From the NCBI GenBank assembly GCA_017549105.1, contig JAFYVN010000003.1, positions 1 to 42,652 on the forward strand: a stretch of 42,652 nucleotides of DNA, given 5' to 3'. Source of the DNA: Clostridia bacterium (GTDB lineage Bacteria > Bacillota > Clostridia > Oscillospirales > Acutalibacteraceae). Shown piece after piece: positions 23,757-30,358 of the stretch. The stretch's first letter is position 1, and each line of letters opens with the position of its first letter. The notes beneath the pieces were generated by a model. The model ran no database searches. It was given only the letters and a program-made list of their open reading frames with translations, and was not told where the DNA came from. A program made the translations under genes and the position numbers.

Positions 23757-24968
23757 TTACTTATCGTTTACTGCTTCGATACCGGGAAGAGCCTTACCCT
23801 CGAGGAATTCGAGTGAAGCGCCGCCACCGGTTGAGATGTGAGTCATCTTGTCACCAAAACCGAGAGTGTTAACAGCAGCTGCTGAGTCACCACCGCCGAT
23901 GATTGTAACTGCATCTGTTTCAGCAAGAGCCTTAGCAACTGCGATTGTACCTGCTGCAAGAGTGGGGTTCTCGAAAACGCCCATGGGGCCGTTCCAAACA
24001 ACGGTCTTTGCGCTCTGGACTGCGTCTGCATAGAGTTCTGCAGTCTTGGGACCGATGTCAAGGCCTTCCTTGTCAGCGGGAATAGCATCTGCTGCAAAAA
24101 CTTCTGTGTCGATGGGAGCATCGATGGGGTTGGGGAAACCTGCTGCAGTAACAACATCGATGGGAAGAAGGATCTTAACACCCTTTGCATCTGCCTTTGC
24201 AAGCATATCCTTGCAGTAGTCAATCTTGCTTTCGTCGAGGAGTGAGTTACCTACACCGTAGCCCTTTGCAGCAAGGAATGTGTAAGCCATACCGCCACCG
24301 ATGATAAGTGTATCAGCCTTGTTGAGAAGGTTTTCGATAACGTTGAGCTTATCAGCAACCTTTGCACCGCCAAGGATTGTAACGAAGGGTCTTTCGGGAT
24401 CTTCAACAGCGTTGCCGAGATACTTGAGTTCTTTGCCCATAAGATAACCTACAGCTGCTTCTTCAACATAAGCTGTTACGCCTACTGTTGAGCAGTGTGC
24501 TCTGTGAGCTGCGCCGAATGCATCGTTAACATACATTTCGCAGATGCTTGCAAGATCCTTTGAGAAAGCTTCGCCGTTCTTTGTTTCTTCTGCACGGAAA
24601 CGTGTGTTTTCAAGAAGAACAACGTCACCGTCGTTCATAGCAGCAACAGCAGCCTTTGCATTTTCGCCTACTACTGTATCGTCAGCTGCAAAAACAACTT
24701 CCTTGCCGAGCTTCTCGCTGAGTCTCTTTGCAACGGGAGCAAGTGAGAACTTTGCTTCGGGGCCGTTCTTGGGCTTGCCGAGATGTGAGCAAAGGATAAC
24801 CTTTGCGCCGTCATTTATGAGTTTCTGAATTGTGGGAAGAGCTGCATTGATTCTGTTTTCGTCTGTGATAACGCCTTCCTTGAGGGGAACGTTAAAGTCG
24901 CAACGAACAAGCACCTTCTTGCCCTTTGCATTGATGTCGTCAACTGTCTTTTTGTTAAGTAAGCTCAT
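23757..24968 (-). CDS. pgk: Phosphoglycerate kinase
   Basis: A 403-residue phosphoglycerate kinase, making ATP from 1,3-bisphosphoglycerate and ADP. The N-terminal substrate site ([16 protein letters not shown]), the SHLGKPKNG block, [10 protein letters not shown], and the C-terminal nucleotide site ([20 protein letters not shown]) are present. The length is slightly above 395. The ATG at 24968 is preceded by AAAGGA. An upstream in-frame TTG is not used. It is the first gene of the operon that continues into the RAYT, tpiA and gpmI. A glyceraldehyde-3-phosphate dehydrogenase gene is not next to it. Confidence 0.98.
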   Translation of the reverse strand: MSLLNKKTVDDINAKGKKVLVRCDFNVPLKEGVITDENRINAALPTIQKLINDGAKVILCSHLGKPKNGPEAKFSLAPVAKRLSEKLGKEVVFAADDTVVGENAKAAVAAMNDGDVVLLENTRFRAEETKNGEAFSKDLASICEMYVNDAFGAAHRAHCSTVGVTAYVEEAAVGYLMGKELKYLGNAVEDPERPFVTILGGAKVADKLNVIENLLNKADTLIIGGGMAYTFLAAKGYGVGNSLLDESKIDYCKDMLAKADAKGVKILLPIDVVTAAGFPNPIDAPIDTEVFAADAIPADKEGLDIGPKTAELYADAVQSAKTVVWNGPMGVFENPTLAAGTIAVAKALAETDAVTIIGGGDSAAAVNTLGFGDKMTHISTGGGASLEFLEGKALPGIEAVNDK

Positions 24969-24993
24969 TTTCTTCAATCCTTTCAGAATTTTT

Positions 24994-25021
24994 ATTATAG
25001 AGTAGTCGCATACTTTACCAA
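24994..25021 (-). promoter_or_regulatory. Promoter for the pgk-RAYT-tpiA-gpmI operon
   Basis: Minus strand: TTGGTA (25016-25021), 16-nt spacer, TATAAT (24994-24999), 25 bases upstream of the pgk start. A TTGACA further upstream lacks a well-placed -10 box. Confidence 0.6.
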
Positions 25022-25163
25022 TTATTTATTTTATAATATTATGTCAAATTTTTCAAGTATTATTTATCGGCAAATCGCCGAATATAAGCGGTTTTTGCAG
25101 ACAATTTTCATCTTGACTTTACAACGGGATTTTGATAAAATATTTGACTGTAAATAAATTATA

Positions 25164-25307
25164 TATTTGCCTCCTTAGTTAAATGGATATAAGAACCTCG
25201 AACACGATGTGTTCGAGAACCTTGTTACTCGCTTCGCTCGTAATAAGAACTTGTCGCTCCGCGCCAAAACCTTGTTACTCGCTTCGCTCGTAATAACAGG
25301 CCCCTCC
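25164..25307 (+). repeat. tRNA-Arg(CCU) 5' fragment split by a 104-bp insertion
   Basis: 25169-25192 and 25297-25307 together match the 5' fragment at 25336-25373 (GCCTCCTTAGTTAAATGG ... CAGGCCCCTCC). The 104 bp between them is flanked by ATAA direct repeats (25189-25192 and 25293-25296). The insert contains two copies of a 28-nt repeat (25219-25246 and 25269-25296, starting ACCTTGTTACTCGCTTCGC) and a short palindrome, CTCGAACAC/GTGTTCGAG. No ORF. Confidence 0.65.
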
Positions 25308-25328
25308 GTTTAACAAACTTTTTAATTT

Positions 25329-25373
25329 AATATTTGCCTCCTTAGTTAAATGGATATAACAGGCCCCTCCTAA
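25329..25373 (+). repeat. tRNA-Arg(CCU) 5' half fragment ending in the anticodon loop
   Basis: 25336-25373 matches most of the first 38 bases of the intact tRNA-Arg at 25555. It has the same acceptor strand (GCCTCCT) and ends with the anticodon loop CTCCTAA, with no anticodon 3' stem or T arm behind it. Its 5' flank (TATTTGCCTCC) repeats that of the fragment at 25164, so the two arose by tandem duplication. Confidence 0.7.
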
Positions 25374-25429
25374 TAGAACCTAAACTAATCGTCTTTTTCT
25401 CGTGACTTCAGCTAATAGAATATGTGTAC

Positions 25430-25468
25430 GTCTTCGTAGCTCAGCAGGATAGAGCGTCTGCCTCCTAA
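25430..25468 (+). repeat. 5' half of a second tRNA-Arg(CCU) type, truncated at the anticodon loop
   Basis: GTCTTCG acceptor strand, D arm GTAGCTCAGCAGGATAGAGC, and anticodon loop CTCCTAA (25462-25468), then unrelated sequence. It derives from a different tRNA-Arg(CCU) gene than the other fragments, yet it ends at the same base of the anticodon loop. Confidence 0.75.
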
Positions 25469-25554
25469 TTGTTCGTTGTGTCGTTCACCTTTTGACTAAA
25501 AGTGATTGACATTGAGTTATTTTGTTCCTATACAATATCATATTTTGCACCCAC

Positions 25555-25629
25555 GCCTCCTTAGTTCAATGGATAGAATAAGCCCCTCCTAAGGGCTAGA
25601 TATCGGTTCGATCCCGGTAGGGGGTGCCA
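25555..25629 (+). tRNA. tRNA-Arg (anticodon CCU)
   Basis: The 75-nt cloverleaf folds well. Acceptor GCCTCCT pairs with AGGGGGT (two G-U). The D arm is GTTC/GAAT with GG in the loop. Anticodon stem AGCCC/GGGCT encloses CTCCTAA (anticodon CCT). The T arm is ATCGG-TTCGATC-CCGGT, with discriminator G and an encoded CCA. A strong terminator follows at once. It is the left boundary of the proposed integrated segment. Its 3' half may derive from that segment, since the 3' fragment at 26964-27007 has a different T arm. Confidence 0.92.
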
Positions 25630-25633
25630 TTTT

Positions 25634-25682
25634 AAAAGCCGAAAGTCCTTGAGAAATCAAGGACTTTCGGCTTTTTGTTTTT
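25634..25682 (+). terminator. Intrinsic terminator of tRNA-Arg
   Basis: A 19-bp stem starting AAAAGCCGAAAGTCC with a GAAA tetraloop (25653-25656), followed by T-rich sequence. Begins 5 bases after the CCA end. Confidence 0.92.
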
Positions 25683-25723
25683 TATGCATTTTCAAAAAAT
25701 TTTCAGAAAAATCTAATTTTTCC

Positions 25724-25861
25724 GTTAGCAGAATCACCTCCCCAAGTTGGAATAATTACCACTTTCAAGGTGATTGTCCCTGCTAATAAAAATTAGCAGG
25801 ATTTTTTAATTCCTGCTAACGATTTCGGCTTTTTGCTAACATTTTTTAATATCTTGCTAAC
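25724..25861. repeat. TGCTAAC/T repeat cluster, left side
   Basis: Six copies of TGCTAA(C/T) in about 140 bp: 25724-25730 (inverted), 25781-25787 and 25792-25798 (an inverted pair), 25814-25820, 25834-25840 and 25855-25861 (three direct, about 20 bp apart). The rest of 25683-25976 has no gene. The spacing near two helical turns suggests protein-binding sites such as integrase arm sites. Confidence 0.5.
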
Positions 25862-25976
25862 GAAAAAGGGGATTGTTATCCTGTTATAAAGTAATTTTTA
25901 CACGTCGGAGAAATATCATCGTCCCCCAAAGTATATTAACCAATGAAATGAATCCCGTAATAAAGCGTATAGTTTC

Positions 25977-26396
25977 TCATATTCTTTTTTCATAATAAAT
26001 ATTTGCAATTAAATAAACAACAGCAAACACCAACAAACAAGAAAGCAAAGAAACAGACACCCATAAAAACAAAGTGTTTTCATATATATTCCAAAGAAGA
26101 CCGAAGATAAACACTGCAATAATCACACAGTAAAACATTATGCGAGAAGTAATCAAAATACATTTTGAAGCAATGTGAACATCTCTTTCATCCTGAAAAC
26201 TTTCAGCTTGTTTTTCTCCCAAAAAACCAGGTGATATTGCGTTGATAATTGAAATAAATCCTGAAACGAGCATCAAAAAAGCCACAAGCAGATTGTGTGT
26301 GCTTTTATCCCAAATACATACAGCAAGCAAAAATAAAGAAACAGATATCTGTAATATTCCAATCACTAAAAACTTCTTGCTTCTCAGTAATCTCAT
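25977..26396 (-). CDS. Small four-helix membrane protein, DUF2178-like
   Basis: A 139-residue protein with four hydrophobic segments (about residues 9-27, 32-52, 82-102 and 107-130). The segments are arranged as two pairs around a hydrophilic loop containing QDERDVHIASKC. The DER loop and pairing with a short XRE gene are typical of DUF2178/DUF3796-like membrane proteins, whose function is not established. The ATG at 26396 follows GGAGGTAG, and the gene starts 15 bases after the XRE stop, so the two form an operon under the XRE promoter. It lies inside the proposed tRNA-Arg island. The family name is a recollection of pattern and may be wrong. Confidence 0.7.
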   Translation of the reverse strand: MRLLRSKKFLVIGILQISVSLFLLAVCIWDKSTHNLLVAFLMLVSGFISIINAISPGFLGEKQAESFQDERDVHIASKCILITSRIMFYCVIIAVFIFGLLWNIYENTLFLWVSVSLLSCLLVFAVVYLIANIYYEKRI

Positions 26397-26411
26397 ATAT
26401 TCTACCTCCGT

Positions 26412-26603
26412 TTAATCAAAACAACACAACTCTTCAATTGTTACATTAAATACTTTTGAAAGTTTATAAGCAAGCATCAAAGAAGGACTGTACTGTCCTT
26501 TTTCAATTGAAATGATTGTTCTTTGCGAAACTCCAACCTTGTCAGCTAGTTGCTGTTGAGTCATATTCGCAGAAACTCTTAATTCTTTTACTTTTGTTTT
26601 CAT
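26412..26603 (-). CDS. Short XRE-family DNA-binding regulator
   Basis: A 63-residue protein consisting almost only of a helix-turn-helix (MTQQQLADKVGVSQRTIISI followed by EKGQYSPSLMLAYKLSKVF), in the Cro/CI-like XRE family. I chose the ATG at 26603, preceded by AGAGGTGC. The longer frame to 26678 would run through the promoter and operators. Directly upstream lie two tandem 16-bp palindromes overlapping the -10 box, so autoregulation is strongly suggested. It is co-transcribed with the membrane-protein gene behind it, the common XRE plus membrane protein pair. Confidence 0.88.
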   Translation of the reverse strand: MKTKVKELRVSANMTQQQLADKVGVSQRTIISIEKGQYSPSLMLAYKLSKVFNVTIEELCCFD

Positions 26604-26616
26604 AGCGCACCTCTGT

Positions 26617-26648
26617 GTGAAGTGAACTTCACATGAAGTTCGCTTCAT
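26617..26648. promoter_or_regulatory. Tandem operator of the XRE regulator
   Basis: Two abutting 16-bp palindromes: GTGAAG-TGAA-CTTCAC (26617-26632) and ATGAAG-TTCG-CTTCAT (26633-26648). They fill the space between the -10 box and the ribosome binding site. The shared half-site is (A/G)TGAAG. Confidence 0.85.
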
Positions 26649-26675
26649 ATTAACATATTTCCAAAGTTTTGTCAA
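26647..26675 (-). promoter_or_regulatory. Promoter of the XRE/membrane-protein operon
   Basis: Minus strand: TTGACA (26670-26675), 17-nt spacer, TAATAT (26647-26652). The -10 box overlaps the outer operator. Confidence 0.85.
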
Positions 26676-26820
26676 CAAATCAACTCATATGAAAATAAGA
26701 CAAATTTTCAAAAATAAGTTGGCTTGCGAGAATTCCACTTGCTCATTATTTTTGTTGCAAATCTTTTGGAAGACATAGGAATATATTAACAGCCTAACGA
26801 CCACCACAAATCACTGTTTT

Positions 26821-26888
26821 TGCTAACGGCTTGCTAATATCGGTAGGAAAACATAACACTTCGAGATATTCCATAGTACTCCGCTAAC
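26821..26888. repeat. TGCTAAC/T repeat cluster, right side
   Basis: TGCTAAC (26821-26827), TGCTAAT (26832-26838) and CGCTAAC (26882-26888), same heptamer as the left cluster. The surrounding 26676-26963 contains no gene. Confidence 0.45.
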
Positions 26889-26963
26889 AAGAAAACATAG
26901 TAAAAATAAGGACTTCACAAGCACTAAAACACCTTTGAAGAGAACAGAATAACCAAGTTCTGG

Positions 26964-27007
26964 CTCCTAAGGGTCAGTTGTGGGTTCGATTCCCGCAGGG
27001 GGTGCCA
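26964..27007 (+). repeat. tRNA-Arg(CCU) 3' half fragment
   Basis: Starts with the anticodon loop CTCCTAA, continues with GGGTCAGTT and the T arm GTGGG-TTCGATT-CCCGC, then AGGGGGT-G-CCA. The upstream bases do not pair with the anticodon 3' strand and no D arm precedes it, so it is not a functional tRNA. It marks the right boundary of the proposed island. Confidence 0.8.
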
Positions 27008-27008
27008 A

Positions 27009-27043
27009 AAAAGCACCGTTCGGATGAACGGTGCTTTTGTTTG
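27009..27043. terminator. Bidirectional terminator between tRNA 3' fragment and purC
   Basis: AAAAGCACCGTTC / GAACGGTGCTTTT with a 4-nt loop. T runs follow on both strands. Ends 6 bases from the purC stop. Confidence 0.88.
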
Positions 27044-27048
27044 TGCGA

Positions 27049-27732
27049 TTATCTGTTGTTGATAAGCTTTGTAAGTTCAACGGGATCAACAATCTTGCCG
27101 TCCTTATAAACACGCATATTGCCCGAAGCAATTTCGTCGATAAGGATAACTTCATCGTTGTTGTAACCGAACTCAAACTTGATATCCCAGAGATCGAGAC
27201 CGATTGACTTGAGGTCGTCAGCAACAATCTTTGTGATTGCGAGAGTCTGAGCCTTCATGCTTTCAAACATTTCGGGACTCATGATGCCGAGAGCTGCGAG
27301 ACCTTCGCCTGTTACGAGGGGATCGCCGAGAGCATCGTTTTTGAATGTGCATTCAACATAGCCGCCTTCAAGGACTGTGCCGTCTGCAATGTATTCGCCG
27401 TATCTGCGGATGAAGCTGCCTGTTGCAACAAGGCGGCAGATAACTTCAAGACCGTGACCGAAAACCTTGCCGGGAAGAACTTCCATTGTTGCGTCATCAA
27501 TGTTTGCACTTACATAGTGAGTCTTGATGCCTGCAGCCTTGAGAAGCTCAAAATAGTGAATTGATGATTTGAGGTTTGCCTTGCCGATGCCTTCGATAGT
27601 GAGACCAACGGTGTTTTCACCGGGATCGAACACGCCGTCTTTACCTGTGCAATCATCCTTGAACTTAAGCATAACGTTACCGTTTTCAAGTGAATAAACG
27701 TCTTTGGTTTTGCCTTCATAAATCTTTGTCAT
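27049..27732 (-). CDS. purC: SAICAR synthetase (phosphoribosylaminoimidazole-succinocarboxamide synthase)
   Basis: A 227-residue PurC joining CAIR and aspartate with ATP in purine synthesis. The N-terminus [20 protein letters not shown] is the ATP-binding start. [17 protein letters not shown] and the C-terminal [15 protein letters not shown] are family signatures. Slightly shorter than the 235-240 usual in Bacilli but complete. The ATG at 27732 follows AAAGGAG. It stands alone, without other pur genes, between a bidirectional terminator and the N/Q-rich mini-gene. I could not identify a convincing promoter. A weak TAATAT lies about 45 bases upstream. Confidence 0.95.
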   Translation of the reverse strand: MTKIYEGKTKDVYSLENGNVMLKFKDDCTGKDGVFDPGENTVGLTIEGIGKANLKSSIHYFELLKAAGIKTHYVSANIDDATMEVLPGKVFGHGLEVICRLVATGSFIRRYGEYIADGTVLEGGYVECTFKNDALGDPLVTGEGLAALGIMSPEMFESMKAQTLAITKIVADDLKSIGLDLWDIKFEFGYNNDEVILIDEIASGNMRVYKDGKIVDPVELTKLINNR

Positions 27733-27894
27733 AATGCAACACTCCTTTGAGTCTTTTAACGATATTACTTTATCACAAAATTTTTGATTTGTATAGATTT
27801 TTTTACGAATTTTTTTAGCGGATTTTCAATTTTTTTAGATATCACAAAAATGAATTAAAAAATATGTTTTGATATATAAAAAATTACCTATATC

Positions 27895-27924
27895 AAAAGC
27901 GGTGCCGCAAAGCACCGCCTTTTA
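27895..27924 (-). terminator. Terminator of the N/Q-rich mini-gene
   Basis: GCGGTGC (27899-27905) and GCACCGC (27912-27918) with flanking A and T tracts. Lies directly behind the stop codon at 27926. Confidence 0.75.
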
Positions 27925-27925
27925 A

Positions 27926-28036
27926 TCAGAAGTTTTCTTTGTTGTTCTTCTTGTTCTGCTGATTCTGCTGGTTTTTATTCTGCTGATTGTTGTTCTGCTG
28001 ATTATTCTGCTGGTTATTCTGTTTGTTGTTTTCCAT
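27926..28036 (-). CDS. 36-residue Asn/Gln-rich mini-protein (possible spore protein)
   Basis: A 36-codon frame beginning MENNKQNNQQNNQQ and ending KKNNKENF, made almost only of Asn, Gln and Lys. It is supported by a good ribosome binding site (GAGGT, 8 nt before the ATG at 28036) and an immediate terminator. Gamma-type small acid-soluble spore proteins are also short, N/Q-rich and lack other features. With a YpeB-like gene in the same window a spore role is plausible but is only inference. A weak CATAATA (28083-28089, minus) could be a sigma-G-type -10 box. Confidence 0.7.
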   Translation of the reverse strand: MENNKQNNQQNNQQNNNQQNKNQQNQQNKKNNKENF

Positions 28037-28112
28037 TTTCAAGTACCTCACAAAAATTATTTTCGAACTCACGGTTCATCATTATTATGAACAAAACAAT
28101 GCTTATTATTTA

Positions 28113-28141
28113 TTGACAAAAAATTTTGTGAATGCTACAAT
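28113..28141 (+). promoter_or_regulatory. Promoter for the EFR1/GPH operon
   Basis: TTGACA (28113-28118), 17-nt spacer, TACAAT (28136-28141), 30 bases before the start codon at 28172. Confidence 0.75.
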
Positions 28142-28171
28142 TTTAAAAAAGAATTTATGTAAGGTATTTTT

Positions 28172-28912
28172 ATGATTTATTATTTTTCTGCAACAGGCAA
28201 TTCGAAACACGCAGCTCAGGTCATTGCCGAAAAAACGGGCGACACTGCCGTTAATATTGTTGACGTTTTAAATGGCAAGGTCAAAATCGAAAAAAGCGAA
28301 AAAACAGGTTTCGTTTTTCCCGTGTATTATTGGGGCCTTCCAGAAATCATCAAACGCTTCGCTTCATTGCCCGAGGTTAGGAATTCGCTTGGAAACTATG
28401 TCTACTGCGTGATTACCTGCGGTGCAACAACAGGTTCGGCAGATAAGATGCTTGCCAAAAAGCTCGGCAGAAACCTTGATTACAGTTATTCTCTCAGGAT
28501 GCCGGATAACTATGTTGTGCTCTACGACCCGAGTCCCAAGGAAAAAGCCAAAAAATTCCTCGTTCACGCAGACAAAGAACTTGAATCAGTGTGTGAGGAT
28601 ATAAATTCATTTGCAAAAAAACGTGCGGGAAGCACCGACGGTGAAATCAAAAGTCTTTTTGTTTCAAAACTTTATGATTTCTGCCGTACAACCAAAAAAT
28701 TCCGCGCGGATGACAAATGCGTATCCTGCGGTCTGTGCGCAAAAAGCTGCCCCGACAATGCAATTGAAATCAAAAACGGCAAACCCGTATGGACAAAATC
28801 AAAATGTCAGCACTGCACGGCTTGTATCAACCGATGCCCGAAAGAATCAATTCAATACGGAAAAGGCACTGAAACAAGACGAAGATATAATTATAATAAT
28901 ACAATAAAATAA
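28172..28912 (+). CDS. EFR1-type flavodoxin/ferredoxin fusion protein
   Basis: A 246-residue redox protein. The N-terminal flavodoxin-like domain begins MIYYFSATGNSKHAAQVIAE, where the SATGNS loop would bind FMN phosphate. Residues from about 185 carry two [4Fe-4S] motifs (CVSCGLCAKSCP and CQHCTACINRCP). This matches the EFR1 family common in Clostridia, thought to be electron carriers; the specific partner is not known. It starts at the ATG at 28172 with a weak ribosome binding site (AAGG). A sugar symporter gene follows 13 bases later in the same operon. The C-terminal tail is Arg/Tyr/Asn-rich. Confidence 0.88.
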   Translation: MIYYFSATGNSKHAAQVIAEKTGDTAVNIVDVLNGKVKIEKSEKTGFVFPVYYWGLPEIIKRFASLPEVRNSLGNYVYCVITCGATTGSADKMLAKKLGRNLDYSYSLRMPDNYVVLYDPSPKEKAKKFLVHADKELESVCEDINSFAKKRAGSTDGEIKSLFVSKLYDFCRTTKKFRADDKCVSCGLCAKSCPDNAIEIKNGKPVWTKSKCQHCTACINRCPKESIQYGKGTETRRRYNYNNTIK

Positions 28913-28925
28913 AAGGAGCTTCGGT

Positions 28926-30308
28926 ATGAAAAAAATCGGTCTCGGCGAAAAGCTCGGCTACGGCGTAGGCGCCGTCGGTCTTGACCTCAGCTACGGAATG
29001 TTCTATTCCTACCTTTCGATTTATCTCACAAACGCACTTGGCATCAGCCCTGCATTTCTTCTTATCATCACTCCCCTTGCACGTCTTTGGGACGGATTTA
29101 ACGACCCGATGATGGGAATGATTGTTGACAAAACAAAAACAAAAATGGGCAAATACCGTCCGTGGATTCTGACAGGTGCACTGCTCAATGCGATTGTGCT
29201 TGCTTTGCTTTTCAACAATCCCGGCTTTGCATCAGGTTCAACCGGACTCTACGTTTATGCTGCAATACTCTATGTTTTCTGGGGTATGACAAACACTCTT
29301 GCCGATATCCCATTCTGGTCGATGGTCCCTTCATTTGCCAGTGAAGAAAAAGACAGAAACCTTGTTTCCACAATCGCAAGAGCTTTTTCGGGTCTCGGTC
29401 AGGGAATCATTTCAATCTTCACTCCGATGGCGGTTGCATTCTTTGGCGGGGTTGCAGGCAGTAAGCTTGACACAATGACATCCGACACTCTCAGCAAAGG
29501 CTTCGGAAAGTGGTCAATCATTATGGCGGGCGGACTTGTTCTGTTTGCACTCGTCAGCGTACTTTCAACAAAGGAAAGACGCATCATCGTCAACAACGAG
29601 AAATTCTCGTTCAAGGCGGCAATCAATGTTATAAAGAGCAACGATCAGCTTCTTGTGTTTATGCTCTTTGCAATGATTTCAAACGCCGGCTTCTATATGA
29701 CATCGGGTATCAGCAGCTATTATTTCACCTCTGTTCTCGGTGACCTTACCCTTCAGTCAAAATTCAACCTTATGGGTACAGTCGGTTCCGTGCTTTCAAT
29801 CCTTGTTGTTCCCGTATTCTCGAAGTTTATGAATAACCGCCAAATCTACAAACTTTCACTCGGAATGGCTGCAGCGGGCTACATCGGAATGGCTGTTATG
29901 GGTTACGTTTTCACGGGCAACGTTACCGCACTCGGCATCTTCTATATTCTCACTTCGCTCGGCACAGGCAGTATGTTCGTCAATCAGACGGTTATGCTTG
30001 CAGACTGCGTTGACTACGGTGAATTCAAGACGGGCAGCCGAAATCAGAGTCTCACCTTCTCGATGAAGGGCTTCCTTCAGAAAATGGCATACACAATGCA
30101 GGCGATTATTATGTATGCAACCTTTACTGTTACGGGTTATGACGGTGAAGCGCTCGTTCAGACCGCACAGGCACAGAGTGCAATTTCGTTCCTTATGTTC
30201 ATCGTTCCCCCCGTAATGATTATCACATCACTTATAATCTTCACAAAGAAATATAAAATCTTCGGAGATTTCAAGAAAGAAGTTCTTGAAGCGGTAAGTG
30301 AGAAATAA
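28926..30308 (+). CDS. GPH-family (glycoside-pentoside-hexuronide) cation symporter
   Basis: A 460-residue permease with about 12 hydrophobic segments. The N-terminal motif DGFNDPMMGMIVDKTKTKMG followed by KYRPW is diagnostic of the GPH:cation symporter family (MelB, XynB, GusB type). The family imports sugars or glycosides with Na+ or H+. The central loop contains STKERRIIV. The substrate cannot be read from sequence. AAAGGAG precedes the ATG at 28926. It ends in a bidirectional terminator. No glycosidase or regulator gene accompanies it, which is unusual because these symporters often sit beside the enzymes for their substrate. Confidence 0.9.
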   Translation: MKKIGLGEKLGYGVGAVGLDLSYGMFYSYLSIYLTNALGISPAFLLIITPLARLWDGFNDPMMGMIVDKTKTKMGKYRPWILTGALLNAIVLALLFNNPGFASGSTGLYVYAAILYVFWGMTNTLADIPFWSMVPSFASEEKDRNLVSTIARAFSGLGQGIISIFTPMAVAFFGGVAGSKLDTMTSDTLSKGFGKWSIIMAGGLVLFALVSVLSTKERRIIVNNEKFSFKAAINVIKSNDQLLVFMLFAMISNAGFYMTSGISSYYFTSVLGDLTLQSKFNLMGTVGSVLSILVVPVFSKFMNNRQIYKLSLGMAAAGYIGMAVMGYVFTGNVTALGIFYILTSLGTGSMFVNQTVMLADCVDYGEFKTGSRNQSLTFSMKGFLQKMAYTMQAIIMYATFTVTGYDGEALVQTAQAQSAISFLMFIVPPVMIITSLIIFTKKYKIFGDFKKEVLEAVSEK

Positions 30309-30314
30309 AAATAC

Positions 30315-30358
30315 AAATAACGGAAGTGTACCGAAAAAGTACGCTTCCGTTATTTTTT
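30315..30358. terminator. Bidirectional terminator between GPH symporter and UPF0126 gene
   Basis: AAATAACGGAAG (30315-30326) and CTTCCGTTATTT (30344-30355), extended inside by GTAC/GTAC. Serves the two converging genes. Confidence 0.88.

Larger units (their letters stand above)
25586..26973. mobile_element. Candidate integrase-less island (CIME-like) in tRNA-Arg(CCU)
   Basis: The 10-bp core CTCCTAAGGG occurs at the anticodon loop of the intact tRNA (25586-25595) and again at 26964-26973. At the second site it is followed by a complete tRNA 3' half with CCA but preceded by non-tRNA sequence. This is the geometry left when an element integrates in a tRNA anticodon loop. Between the cores lie TGCTAAC/T repeats near both ends and an XRE plus membrane-protein gene pair. 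No integrase is present. The element reading is an inference from this layout. Confidence 0.5.

Noticed and set aside
25164-25307. CRISPR-like repeat array upstream of tRNA-Arg
   Set aside because: Only two 28-nt copies, inside tRNA-derived sequence, with no regular spacer set and no cas genes in the window.
26932-27007. A full second tRNA-Arg gene ending at 27007
   Set aside because: ACCTTTG could pair poorly with the acceptor 3' strand, but no D arm exists and the anticodon stem does not pair. Only the 3' half is tRNA-like.
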